Part shown: piece after piece, positions 21,144-31,869 of the stretch
Numbering within the stretch: the first letter of the stretch is position 1
Layout of the letters: every line of letters starts with the position of its first letter
Assembly: GCA_011763485.2 (NCBI GenBank)
Contig: JAANSK020044465.1
Coordinates: 1-43,019, forward strand
Reading direction: 5' to 3'
DNA: 43,019 nt
Source of the DNA: Isoetes engelmannii
Lineage: Eukaryota > Streptophyta > Lycopodiopsida > Isoetales > Isoetaceae
Translations under genes and position numbers: made by a program
Notes under the pieces: model-generated
Database searches by the model: none
The model's input: the letters and a program-made list of their open reading frames with translations, nothing else
What the model was told of the DNA's origin: nothing

Positions 21144-22855
21144 ATGGATATGCCACTGTCTGTTGGTGCCAAATTTGCATCACTTGAAGATTGTAGGAAT
21201 GCAGTTCGAGATCAAGCCATCAAAGATCATGTTGAATTGTTAGTAATCAAGTCTAATCGTTCTATATACAGGGTAAAATGTGCTGCTGAGGGTTGCCCAT
21301 GGATCCTTCTTGCTTCTATTATACCGGATAGTAGAGAGGCTGCTATCAAAACCATAGGTGGTGAGCACTCTTGTGGTGGAGTTAATCAGAGAAATAACAA
21401 AGAGGCTTGTGCTAAATGGGTGGCAGAAAAGTACCTTGACAAGTTTCTAGAGCAACCAGGTTATAGGCCTTTTGATCTTGTTGGTGATGTTCGGCGAGAT
21501 CATGGAGTGGAGATTACATACCGTATAGCCTGGTTCGCAAAGGAGAATGGAATGGCTGAGCTTTATGGTGGGCATGAGGAAGCTTATCAGCATTTGCATG
21601 ACTTTTGCGCTCGGCTCGTGGATGCAAATCCAGGAACTGTTTGCTTGGTCCAACAAGATGAACAAAAAAGATTTACAAGGTTGTTTGTTGCTTTTAGTGC
21701 TAGTTTAAGTGGATTTAGGCATTGCCGCCCTATCATTGGCCTTGATGGGACATTCTTAACAAGCAAATACATAGGAATACTGCTCACAACAACTGTAGTT
21801 GATGCTCGTGAGAGTCTATTTCCATTGGCTTATGGATGGGTTGGCATTGAAAATGATAGCAATTGGAGCTGGTTTATGAGTAAGCTGCATAGTTGTTTGG
21901 CAATGGATACACAAGTTGTGTTTTTGTCTGATTGACATAAAGGAATATTAGAGGGAGTATCTGTTGTATTTGGGAATAATGCATTACATAGGTATTGTTT
22001 GAAGCAGCTAGCGGAAAATTTAAAGAAGGAATTCAAGAGCACAGAACTAGTGAAGTTATTGTGGAAAGCTGCTCGGGTGGAAACAGTTCCTAAGTTTGAA
22101 GAAGTACTTCAAACAATAAAGATAACAAATGCTGAGGCTGCAGCTTGGTTGCTTGATGAGCTACGTCACCCCAAATTTTGGGTAGAAGCTTACTTTCCTG
22201 GATACATGTTTGGCCATCTCACCTCTAATATTGATGAATCTTTGAACTCTTGGCTGCTTGAAGCAAGAGAAAGCCCATCTTTTCCATGTTGACTATGATA
22301 TGTGACAAGATGATGACGTGGTTTTATGATCGAAGGAAGGAAGGAAACGAGGCATGGATGGCCAAGGGACAGAGCCCCTTTGCAGCTGTTAAGGAAGTTG
22401 AAGATGAGATCAAAGTTTCTATTGCAAAAGCACGCTATTATAGAGTACTTCCATCCACTGATTACATTTTCAAGATAGTTACTGAAAAGCATGAACATGT
22501 GGTGAACTTGCAAGTTGGAACCCGTTCTTGTTTTAGGTGGCATAAATCTAGTATTCCTTGTGCACATGCACCTGCATCAATTCTATTTAAGAAGCAACAA
22601 GTTCAAATATACACATATGAGGCATATCGGTTAAGTGTGTATTGTGCAACTTATGAAGGGCAAATCATTCCTGTGCCTCATCGTGTTGAAGTTGAAGCAA
22701 CTACGGATATGCTTCCTCCGCAGATATCTAGATTGCCAGGGCACCCAAAGAAGAGAAGAATTAGATCTGTAGTTGAAGAGGAAAAGAAAGAAGCTAAATG
22801 TTCAAGATGCAAGATTGTTGGTCATAATCAGCGAACCTGCAGGACAACCGATTGA
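21144..22855 (+). pseudogene. MURA-like MULE transposase, one stop and one frameshift
   Basis: This encodes a DDE transposase of the plant Mutator superfamily, which cuts and moves the element by binding its terminal repeats. Seen in order: an FAR1/MuDR-type N-terminal DNA-binding region (residues 1-90, with VKCAAEGCPWILLAS); the DDE core with D201 (IIGLDGTFLTSKY), a second D at codon 263 (VVFLSD) and E at about codon 365 (SNIDESLNSW); a SWIM-like CFRWHKSSIPCAHA near 22530-22570; and a terminal zinc knuckle CSRCKIVGHNQRTC (CX2CX4HX4C). The frame is broken by an in-frame TGA at 21933-21935, where relatives usually have arginine, and by a one-base loss near 22272, where relatives have M in ARE-M-PI. 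Otherwise it is nearly whole, so the copy died recently. The intergenic start at 21144 is the first Met of the open frame. Confidence 0.9.
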
Positions 22856-24490
22856 AGTGATAGGTATTCTTCTTTGCAAGGACTGCCAATTTGAAATGAC
22901 ATGTGCTCTTGTTTTGCCTTGAAATTAGATGTATTGCATTGCACCCTTTGCCATTAAAATTTGATGTATTATGCATATGATCTAAGTGCTAATGACCTGT
23001 ATGCAAGTAATGGAAATAATTTTAGAACGAATAGGTTGTTCAATTTCAATGCCATGAGTATTTGAAAGATGCAGCTAAGCTGGAAGACAAAGACAAAGAG
23101 TTGAAGGTAAAACTATGGCAGGATGATTTCCTATTGATTATTTAAAAGCTGCATGCATTCGTAAGTAGTCTTAAAGATTTGAAGTTCCATGCAACGAAAC
23201 AAATTGTGTTTATACATCAATGGGTTAACCACATCTGATATTGTAGGTCCTATGAAAATTCTTAGTGGTCCATACCTGAGCTTCATGAATTCCCTATTGT
23301 TAACTTTCATAAAACTGCCCAGAAATAGGTACCTGCATTTAGAGTGCCATAAGTTGAGTTATAGTTAATAGAATCAAGTCATTCCAATTCCATTAGAAAG
23401 TAGACATAAAGCTGATAGGTTTTAAACTTTGAATTGTTTGAATCGGAGCTCTGTACATGTATAGAAAACGAGCTCTTTAAAGTTGAGCAATCCTGAAGTT
23501 ACAACTGAACATATTTATGAAGCAGCATATTTATGAATCTGTACTGTTACATAAGTATCTTTCGAGCAAAAATCCATTAGATATGGATGTACCTGTGTAG
23601 TGTTGGTTGCTAAGACTAGCTTGTTGGCAAAAGAGCAACGACATGCATTGTAAGAAGATCTATAATGCAGCAAGTGAACTGCCACACGGTTGTCTTGTCG
23701 CTTATGTCCTGTAAACATGTGCAAGATTTATCAATTTAATTTAGACTGATATTGCCTCTTATATGCTGCACTTTGCAGGGATCTATTTTGGAACATGTTT
23801 AGAGGAAACTTTCAGAGGAAACTTCCAATTAATGGAGGCTCACATATACTTTACATTGAGGTTTGATGAACACTTCCCATCTTGAAAGAATAGATCTGAT
23901 TTATCACTTTAAGAGAAGTGGGCTTGATGAACAGTGATTTTAGAAATGGTAATCTACATCCTAGGCTCTTGCAAGGTGATTGAAAACTTGATGTGCAATT
24001 GACAATTTGAGGCTCACATGTCATTTACATTAGAGATGGGAAAATTGGGAAGGGAAATAACTTTCTCTGAAACTGTCAAGAGAAGACCATGTTCTTGCAG
24101 ATGGGAAGGGAAATAACTTTCTCTGAAACTTCAAAAGAAGGTCGACCATGTTCTTGTTAGACAAGAAACAATGAAGGCAAGATCAATTTCTATACATTTA
24201 TATGCATTCTTCTTGCTGATCTTTCCAGTATGAAATGGTTTGTGTCTTTCCTTTGTTACTTGGTGAGTTTCTGCTACTAGTAATGCCTGGTTAAATCCCA
24301 TGCATCCATATGTTAGATTCGTTCTTGTTCTTAGCCCAATTGTTAATGCTCTTGGCTTCGTTTCCTGCAAAGTTGCAACCATCGTAACTGAATCGGAACC
24401 CTAATATATGCACATTCTTAAATAACATCGATTGACATTCTATTGTGATGGTTGGCCCAGCCCTAAATTGGAACGCAAGGAATTTGCCTG
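22856..24490. other. MULE interior downstream of the transposase
   Basis: No second gene is seen. A local duplication of about 65 bp (GGGAAGGGAAATAACTTTCT twice, within 24036-24155) is present, along with short repeats of GAGGCTCACAT. Confidence 0.5.
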
Positions 24491-25167
24491 CAAATGAATT
24501 TCCTGCCCGGTTGCCTGCCCGAAGGGTATTTTGAACATTTTTAATCTTTTAAGGGCATTTTGGGAATACTAGTATTTCGCAAGGGCATTTTCGTAAGTTT
24601 CCCTAGATATATACCCCTATCCGACCATATATATACTCGAGTTTGTGTAAACAAATCTTATTTAGAGAGAAAAGAGATTTAAAAAGGAAATCATTTTTAC
24701 AATGTTTCTAACTCAGCATATCTGTTAATCTATTAGTTCAAATTTTAGCATATCTATGGCACCTCAAACACCTTTGATCTTTAAATCCCTTCAGGTATCA
24801 TACGGTGGAGAGTTCCCCCTTAGTCTCCCCCTTTTCAACTACCTACGAAATAATGGTGGTGAACCCTTATTTTCATCCGTCCGTATACGTACTTCTAAAC
24901 AATAAAAAAGCTCCAAACCAGTCGCTGTGTTGTTTCATACGTGTTCTTCATGGTGAAACCATCGGGTAGAAGTCAATCATATGTCAATATGTAGTATTAA
25001 GATGATGACAATACTAGTAGGGACTAAAATAAATGAATCAATTCTTAAGTTGTTGTTTATTGAGTTATTTATACAAGTTTCCAGTACCTAGTGTTGAGTA
25101 CCTTTTTGGGTACTTTTGGAGTTCCTATTAAGAACTTTTGTTGGCACACCCTAGTGTGCTCTGACCC

Positions 25168-26385
25168 TCTATCAATACCTTAACTCATGACAATTCTTAC
25201 TTGACAGGCCGACTCACCGCACTTGAGCAAACTTCTCAGTGTCATGAGGCCACTCTACCATGTTACAGGAAAAAGATTAGTTAGAGTTGTAGCTCGCCGC
25301 ATAACGGGTTCTACTCGAAGCTTTGCACAAGGGCAACTACATTCTAAAGCTACAATTGCTTGTCTCCATAACGACTTCGATGAATAGCAACCTGGTGGCA
25401 CCGTTTCTCCTTCATATGAGCACATGCATTACGGGTAGGCTCCGAATGGACTTCTGGAGCTCCAGCAGCAATTGCAGGCTTGTGAACGCCTCGTTGTGCC
25501 TGTTAAAATAGTACAGACCCATGTTATAGGCATGGAGGCATTGAGGATACCTTTTCCTGTGAACTGACAAGCTTGATGGCTACAGTGTATGCGCTTGGCA
25601 AAGATATCACTGCACAAGGGAAAGACATCCATGCGGCAGAGACACAAGAGTGGCTGTCTCGACTGACAAAGCTTAAGGCCCATCTCCACCATGCGCAGCA
25701 GCTACCACCAACAGGAGACATGCCAGATCGTGTCCCCTGTAGCACCCCAGCAGGCCGGTACCATCATACTACCTCTTCATGGTTCCATAGAGTCATGTCA
25801 GAGAAGCCTGCTAACCGTAGCTACCCACGTGCCTCTGCTAAATATCTCGCAAAGAATATTGCACAAGCTTTGTAAGAGCGATAGGAATGACGTCACCGTT
25901 GTCATAAAGTGGTGATTTGCGGGCTGGGTCTCTAAGACAACCCTCTATGGCATTCTTCGCACTCGTTGTCCCCACATGTTAAATTTACAGTCTCAAATGC
26001 GCTCATTCGAAATGCCATTCTCTGATAAGTAGCCAAGTGGCAGAGCGCTTCTCTTTATGTGGATTATGATCTGACTCCTCTGCAGCAGGAATCTCGACGT
26101 CGTGAACTTGCACGGGTCTTTGATATAAGACAGGTTGGAGCTGCAGCTTGCTTGCTCCATGGCAGTTAATTTCAACATTACCCATAAATAGCTAGATACA
26201 CAATAGCCCTTTTTTTTATGGTAATCTAGCCAATGCTCATATTTATAAGCGCACTCAAGTTTATAGATTACATTGCTTTCCCTTCTTCCAGGCATAGATT
26301 GCATTTAGATAGAATTTTCCCTTATCCACACATAAATGCTTCTGGCTTTATTGGAACGTTTAAATGCTTTTCTATTATATGTTAG
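25168..26385 (+). other. Possibly decayed coding sequence, unidentified
   Basis: Frames on the plus strand look protein-like in places: SPHLSKLLSVMRPLYHVTGK (about 25210-25270), LELQQQLQACERLVVPVKI (about 25455-25510), and DITAQGKDIHAAETQEWLSR within 25573-25875. No family is recognised and they are not joined by clear splice sites. This may be a dead captured or host gene. Confidence 0.3.
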
Positions 26386-26507
26386 ATGGATCAGATGGAA
26401 TATGGAGAGGTTCATGATCAAATAGATACAGTCGCAGAGGATTGTGATGCTGCACGGGAGATTCCAGCAGGCCTGCAGGAGCGGGAGTCGGGTGTGATTT
26501 TACACAC
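26386..26507 (+). CDS. Candidate single exon, function unknown
   Basis: An open stretch of 122 bases between a good acceptor (TATATGTTAG) and a strong donor (ACAC|GTAAGT). It reads MDQMEYGEVHDQIDTVAEDC, then DAAREIPAGLQERESGVILH, an acidic peptide. No partner exon could be placed upstream or downstream with confidence, and the family is unknown. Confidence 0.3.
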
Positions 26508-27115
26508 GTAAGTCTTCTATCTAGTCTTGTTTAGGGTTATTGTTTTTTGTTTATGTATCTTTTTATTTTTGAAGGCAAGAAGTATCTGTATTGGATTCAA
26601 ATCAAAGAATAAGAATGTTTATACACATACAGTCTAGACACTTCCCAAATCCAGGAATAGCAGTCCAGACTCTGGGCCCAGTACTCTTAAAACCTCTCTC
26701 AACTTCTTTTCTCTCCACATGAGAAAAGAATTAAGTTCCTAGGCCATCATTTTTTATGTGTCTTGTGTATTGTCGTTCTCTTATTCATGTCGGTCCCGTG
26801 GGGTGCAGTTAGAAAAAACCGTAGAAAACATATGAGCGTACGGGAGGGGGTTCATGTGAGTGTACGTGAGGGGGTTTTTTTTTGGGCAAAATTGTACGTA
26901 TAAATATGGGAGGGTTTTTTTTTTTGCTTGAACTCCATATATATTGGAAAGAAATATGGTAGAGGTATATGAAATATGAGGTATATTTTTGTAGGAAAAT
27001 CCTGTACAAGGGATAATTTCTCTCGACCTCATGCACGCACATGGCATATAGACTTCACGTTAGGTGCACCCCTCGGATGTCGGTTTAGGGTTTATTTGAC
27101 TAGGGCATATTGGAA
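26508..27115. other. No gene seen
   Basis: Low-complexity stretches (GTACGTGAGGGGGTTTTTTT and similar) and no coding pattern. A possible LINE target copy, GGATTAGATT, ends it. Confidence 0.4.
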
Positions 27116-27125
27116 GGATTAGATT

Positions 27126-29034
27126 ATTGTATTATAACTATAACTATAATTTATTGATCACGCCATTTTTGAGACCCAACAAGGTCTATGGCAAAATATG
27201 TACAAATTTTTTCGTCACAAGTGACCAAAATCAGATTTATACAGCATTATGGTTTAGAAATTATCCACCTCCGTAGCCACCACATGCTCATATAATGCAG
27301 CTAACTCTGCCCTTTCCTTGTACACACGTTTGATGTAAGCACTGAGTTTACTTGGATGTAAATCCATGAGCTCTCGTAAGTTTTTGCATGTAATGTCAAA
27401 ATCGCGCCGAATATCCTGATAAACAGGACACTCAATGAAGGCATGCACTTCGTCTTCAACCTGTACTAAACAACAAGGACATAGACAAGATTCCCTTGGG
27501 ATTTGCTGCCACCTACCAGTTTCAATGGCCAAGTGATGAGATGACAATCTCAATTGCGAGATTAGCTTTCTTTCCCTAATGCTCAAATCTGATCTCATGT
27601 ATGATTGTTCTGTATCCCCTACAATAGCATTAAACTCAGATATGTAAAATCTAGCTTTTACCTCTTCACCTGGTATCAGTTGCCAATATTTATGAACAAC
27701 CTTCATGTGTACAAAAGCCCTTATATCAGGAAGCTTATCTGGCCAACTAAGAGGTGCAATCCACCAAGATGAAGCCCAATCCATCACCTTTTGATACCAG
27801 CCCCCTCTTTTCAGCATCGACACCTGTAGAGCCCGCCTCGTGAGTCTTTCTGTCTCCATCTTTGATATTCTGTTAAAGTAATGAAGTGTTTGACTTAATG
27901 CCTCTGCTTCTATTGGCATAAATCCCACCTCTGCGAATAACATTTTATATGGGGTCTGGACTTTAGCACCAAGTTCTGATATTAGAAACTATTTTTGGAC
28001 CTTTTCGATACATGCCCATCCCAATTTTGACAAGCCTGGAGCCCAAACTTGACAACCATACAGTATGACGGGTTTTACAAGAACCCCAAACAACAGCTTC
28101 CTGAGATTCCAATGGTCAAAATTTCTCTCCTTACAGGTCCGCATCATGCCATACAGTGCTCTGAGCCCCCCAATATATCTTTTTGTAGCAGCTAAGGACC
28201 ATGTATAAGTTTTACTCACTTCCACTCCTAAATACTTATATGCTAAAACTACTTCCAAAGGATCTCCATCGAGAACACATACAGGACTTCCCATAGTGCC
28301 AAATGCCATCACCTTCGTTTTGTCCTTGTTTAATGTTCATACCACGGGCTGTACATAATGCATGTAGCACATCTAGGTGTTTTTGTAGACCATCTATTGT
28401 CCTAGATATTAGGACAATGTCATCAGCAAAGAGTAGTAACTGTAACACGTATCCACTCAAATCTATGCCATTGCCCCCATCAGCATGTATCCACTGCTCC
28501 AACTCATCAATGAATAGTCCAAAAAGTAAGGGCGAGCATGGACAGCTTGCTTCACCCCTACAGTGCTCTGGATTTTGTGCAGAGTGTCAAATGGAAATGA
28601 CAACTCAACCAACACCTGATGATATAAACATGCTACCGCTTTCTGCAATTCTTTTGGCACCCCTAAAATTTCCATCCTGTCTTGCAGTTTACCCCGTTCG
28701 ACCTTGTCAAACCGCTTTAGTGAGATCTACAAAAGCACAATATATTTTGTTCCCACGCCCTATTGCACCTTCCATTATTACTCGAAGAGTTACGAGATGA
28801 TCTATAGTGGAGAACCCTGCATGAAAACCTGCTTGACATATAGCTCTAGCATCATTTCTATCAGCCCATTCAGGGAGCTTATTTTCCACCATAGCTGCAA
28901 AGACCTTAGCTAAAATGTTTCCCACCAGAACTGTCCTGTAGTTACTTGCCAGGTTCCTATCTCCACTTTTGTGGATTGGCACAACTCTGCTAATAAGCAC
29001 AATTTCATTAAAACCGGAAAATAGCACTAAAACT
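27126..29034 (-). mobile_element. 5'-truncated LINE, same group as the one at 14316-16365
   Basis: A minus-strand non-LTR element. In coding order: PIHKSGDRNLASNYRTV and AGFHAGFSTIDHLVTLR (RT fingers, about 28990-28760), CAFVDLTKAV, then the palm with catalytic FADD at 28419-28430 (LLLFADDIVLIS), GLQKHLDVLHALC, KYLGVEVSKTYTWSLAA, GGLRALYGM and LVKPVILYGCQVWAP. The C-terminal zinc-like CPCC...EDEVHAFIECP lies near 27440. The minus-strand tail is a TTATAG repeat near 27128-27150. A near-perfect 10-bp duplication, GGA(T/C)TAGATT, lies at 27116-27125 and 29035-29044. Frames change near 27970, 28300 and 28500, so it is dead; the endonuclease is missing. Confidence 0.85.
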
Positions 29035-29049
29035 GGACTAGATTTGTAA

Positions 29050-29215
29050 ATGATACACTCTTGTGTGTGTAGACATACATATTAAGTCCACACACACACA
29101 TATGTGTACACACATATGTGTACACACATAAGTGTATCATGATGATGATGATGATGATGCGTTATATAAAAATGAGTACACACACACATGTGTCTATACA
29201 CACATATATAAAAAA
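29050..29215. repeat. CA/TG-rich inverted repeats and (ATG)n microsatellite
   Basis: GATACACTCTTGTGTGTG near 29050 pairs with TGTACACACATAAGTGTATC ending near 29138. Inside are CACACATATGTGTA palindromes, then about seven ATG units to 29160, then further CACACA/TGTGT tracts. Confidence 0.75.
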
Positions 29216-29255
29216 ATTTGGACACAGACATGTGACTACGCAATTCTGAAAGCCG

Positions 29256-29364
29256 CGCGTTTCGGTCCAGTTTCCGCGCCATTTGGGCCGTACAACCAAA
29301 TGCATTAAAAATGACAGATTTATGGCCGAAAACCGCGCCATTTCAAAAACGCGCCATTTCAAGA
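29256..29364 (+). repeat. Array of CGCGCCATTT motifs (left)
   Basis: (C)CGCGCCATTT occurs three times within 90 bases (about 29273, 29334, 29349) beside GCCGCGCG. The inverted form AAATGGCGCGG occurs twice at 31731-31815. Such mirrored clusters resemble subterminal sites of a DNA element about 2.6 kb long. Confidence 0.6.
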
Positions 29365-29487
29365 ATATGTATTTTTTGCGAGTAATATAGCCAATAAACC
29401 ATCTCTGCTAGCTCGGTCATTTCTGCATCAAAAAGGAGCTAATTAGTGCCTAGTAGAGCATGCTACAGAATAGATGGCTACTGACAA

Positions 29488-29535
29488 TTAGCGCGGCCGC
29501 GCCATTTAGCTCCAAATAGAGCGGCCGCGCTATTT
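29488..29535. repeat. GCGGCCGC hairpin box, copy 1
   Basis: TTAGCGCGGCCGC at 29488-29500 pairs with GCGGCCGCGCTA at 29521-29532. A nested ATTTAGCTCCAAAT sits in the loop. It is preceded by the conserved leader GATGGCTACTGACAA. It lies about 500 bp upstream of the 30005 gene. Confidence 0.8.
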
Positions 29536-29599
29536 GAATGCCTAAAAGTAAAGAGAGGGATAAAAGAAAGGATAGGCACGTACAAAATTCTTTGTCTGG

Positions 29600-29830
29600 C
29601 TGGATGACTAGCTATGACTAGCCCAAAAAAATGTGAATGACTATTTACGACTAGCAATGATTACATATGGACGGCTATCTACGAATGACTATAGCAATAA
29701 ATGAAAGACTAGCTATGACTAGCCCATAAATGTGTGTATGACTATCTATGAGTAGCTATGATAATATATGAAATAACTATCTACGAACGACCAGCAATAC
29801 ATATTAATGACGCGTCTATGAAACAAAATT
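29600..29830 (+). repeat. GACTAGCTATGACTAGCCCA-type upstream repeats
   Basis: Irregular repeats of TATGACTAGC(C/T)ATGA and GACTATCTATGA fill the DNA between the hairpin box and the promoter. The same array, diverged, lies upstream of the second gene copy (32545-32770). A role in regulation or in transposition is possible; nothing proves either. Confidence 0.65.
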
Positions 29831-29900
29831 ATGATCGCGTCCATGATATGGAATTATGACGCAGTAATGTGACGCCCAAATTCCGTATTGGGCATCTTCC

Positions 29901-29908
29901 TATAAATT
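29901..29908 (+). promoter_or_regulatory. TATA box of the 30005 gene
   Basis: TATAAATT about 100 bp upstream of the ATG, followed by a pyrimidine-rich leader. It is conserved with the same spacing in the second copy (32852-32859). Confidence 0.6.
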
Positions 29909-30004
29909 CTTACTAGTTCTCATTTTCACTTTACTACTTGCGCTTTGCTCTTGCGCTTGCTCAATCCGGAATATCCCTCCTCCTCTTCATATTCCAATTC
30001 CTAA

Positions 30005-30505
30005 ATGGCATCAGGTTCAACATCCGGGGATGGATCATCTGGCGAAGTCCCTGGTTCAAAGCTCCCGGACGACCTAGTCTCTAAGGTTCTCAGTATTGTG
30101 ATCAAGGATTTGAAGGAAGAGTTGAACGAGACAAAGGCAGCTGTCATTCATCAGAGAAAGAGGCATCACTATTTTAGGGACCTAGTCCAGTCACGGGAGA
30201 ACCAGATGGACGCGACGCAGGACGAACTGGAAAGATGTTGGGGGCTGATACATAGAAAAGAAGAGGAAAATAATAAAAATCGAGCAGAGCTAAGCGCCGT
30301 GCGTGACGCCCTAATGGTAGCTTTTGGCCGCTTAGGCCAGATGGATACTGATATGCAAAATAAGGAGAATGAGATGGAGGCGCTGTTGCTGGCCAATGAG
30401 GAACTGAAGGAGGCACTGGACGAGCTCCGTGATGGTTTGGACGATGCAGAAGCCGAGGATGAAGAAGCAGAGGATGAAGATGAAGACGAGGATGAAGAGG
30501 AATGA
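30005..30505 (+). CDS. Small coiled-coil protein with acidic tail, function unknown
   Basis: A complete 166-residue open frame. The N-terminus is Ser/Gly-rich (MASGSTSGDGSSGE). Residues from about 23 to 145 are rich in charged heptads and should form a long coiled coil; they include HYFRDLVQSRENQM. The tail is almost entirely Glu/Asp (residues 146-166). No catalytic motif, signal peptide or membrane segment is seen. A TATA box and a leader precede it, and no intron is needed. It is convergent with the minus-strand gene at 31141-31530, which encodes a similar-looking coiled-coil protein. A truncated second copy lies at 32953. I do not recognise the family. The low-complexity tail could act as a nucleic-acid mimic or in histone or basic-protein binding, but this is speculation. 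Confidence 0.65.
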   Translation: MASGSTSGDGSSGEVPGSKLPDDLVSKVLSIVIKDLKEELNETKAAVIHQRKRHHYFRDLVQSRENQMDATQDELERCWGLIHRKEEENNKNRAELSAVRDALMVAFGRLGQMDTDMQNKENEMEALLLANEELKEALDELRDGLDDAEAEDEEAEDEDEDEDEEE

Positions 30506-30879
30506 CAAGGAACATGCTAGATTAGTTAGTTATTTGTATTTCTATTCTGTTTGTTTTTGTGAATCTCGTTTTTTTTAATGTGAAACCTTTATTGTCAAGG
30601 CCTAAGTTCTAACGAAGCAAAACGAAATGTTCCAATCATGTACCTTGCCATTGAATTCAATTTGAGTGGCAGCAATTTGAGTTCATGGTGCATTTGTCGA
30701 CTTGAAGTGGGTCCAAATTGGGCGAGGTTCCAACCCTGCTGCAAGCCCTACATGCTAACCGTACTGTTGACCATCTCTACTAACTCTGTCGTTTTTTCTG
30801 CATTAAAAGAAAAATAATAATTAGTTAAAAAAAAAATTAGTTTCCAGTATTACATGCTTTAGGATAGATGGTTACTGAC

Positions 30880-30928
30880 AAATAGCGCGGCCGCAACATT
30901 AGCTCCAAATAGAGCGGCCGCGCTATTT
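30880..30928. repeat. GCGGCCGC hairpin box, copy 2 (perfect arms)
   Basis: AAATAGCGCGGCCGC (30880-30894) and its exact reverse complement (30914-30928) flank a 19-base loop. It is preceded by GATGGTTACTGACA and lies between the two convergent genes. Confidence 0.85.
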
Positions 30929-31140
30929 GAAATCCCTAAACATATACAAATACAATACATAAAACAAAATACTCGAACGAATTGAGACCAAAGCTTTGAA
31001 ATATCATAAATTTCAATTTTTGAATGCCTAAATGTATACAAAGACAATAGATTAAAAAAATTCTCGAACATTTTAAGAACAAAGCTTTGAACTCAAACTC
31101 ATATTATTCTATTAATAAATAAAAAAATAGAAATATTAAG

Positions 31141-31530
31141 CTATGGATCAGTATGATCCTGTAGCTGTAGCCTTAAACAGGCATTCTCATCGGTTACAGC
31201 CTGCAGCTTCTTCTTCGTTTCTTCAAGTGCCAATGAGATCATCTCTGAAGCATGCATAGCCTCGAGTCTCTTCTTATTCACTCTGTTGACTATTTGTCGT
31301 TGATTAGCTAGCTCGTTGTCGCGCTGGAGTATCAGATCTCGGCTGAACTCCAGTTTATCGCTAAGTGCGATGTTGTCTGCTACGAGCTGGATATTCAGCT
31401 CGTAGATCTCTTCCAGTCTGTTTATTATGACTGGAAGAGTAATTTCTGCTGGCAGCCGTGGAGAGTGTGGAACTACAGACTGAGTGGAGGATGATTCCAT
31501 GCGGGGCCGCTTGTTTGAGGGAGATGCCAT
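31141..31530 (-). CDS. Small coiled-coil protein, function unknown
   Basis: A 129-residue open frame from the ATG at 31530 (MASPSNKRPRMESS). That start is preferred over an earlier in-frame ATG at 31617 because it gives the same MAS-S start as the neighbour and follows a leader with a TATA-like TATATTAG at about 31635. A basic KRPR patch (nuclear-signal-like) near the N-terminus is followed by a coiled coil with EFSRDLILQRDNELANQR. This matches the FRDLVQSRENQM of the 30005 protein in spacing. The C-terminus is LRLQLQDHTDP. The two convergent genes probably derive from one ancestor or work as partners. No enzyme motif is seen and the family is not recognised. Confidence 0.6.
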   Translation of the reverse strand: MASPSNKRPRMESSSTQSVVPHSPRLPAEITLPVIINRLEEIYELNIQLVADNIALSDKLEFSRDLILQRDNELANQRQIVNRVNKKRLEAMHASEMISLALEETKKKLQAVTDENACLRLQLQDHTDP

Positions 31531-31730
31531 AGGACTTCGGAAGCGTGGAAAATGGATGATGCGGAAAGCTAATGCGACGGAGAGAGTGCGATAGAGGCAG
31601 AGGGCAGAGTAGTGCAAATGAGTTTTAGGGTTTCTAATATATGCAGAGGAAGACGCGTATACAGTACGAAATGCAGGGGAAAAGTCGTGTACAATAAGAA
31701 ATGCAAGGGATACGAAACGTTTCGTCTGTA

Positions 31731-31815
31731 AATGGCGCGGACGCTACATTTCGTAGGCGGAAATAAGAATATAATCGACGGTAAAATTTAGAGTATTCGT
31801 TGGCAAATGGCGCGG
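31731..31815 (-). repeat. Array of AAATGGCGCGG motifs (right)
   Basis: Two copies of AAATGGCGCGGACGCTA(C/G)ATTTCG, inverted relative to the left CGCGCCATTT cluster at 29256-29364. Confidence 0.65.
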
Positions 31816-31869
31816 ACGCTAGATTTCGTATACGGAATTACGAAATAACTGAAGTGAATATTTTAAAAT

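Larger units (their letters stand above)
20158..25167 (+). mobile_element. Mutator-like element (MULE), 5.0 kb, with TIRs
   Basis: The left end is GGGTGAGAGGACACTAGGGT and the right end, reversed, is GGGTCAGAGCACACTAGGGT. A second pair of matching blocks with AAATGCCC repeats lies further in, inverted (about 20415-20515 and 24500-24620). It encodes a MURA-like transposase at 21144-22855. No clear 9-bp target duplication was found (flanks CTGCCGCTA and CTCTATCAA). A 311-bp relative (20570-20880) lies inside the left end. Confidence 0.8.

Noticed and set aside
26781-27047. Two overlapping minus-strand frames of 77-88 residues
   Set aside because: Driven by G/T homopolymer runs; no motif and no splice context.
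29082-29362. Cys/His-rich minus-strand frames resembling zinc-binding proteins
   Set aside because: The Cys, Val and His runs come from the CA/TG and ATG microsatellites.
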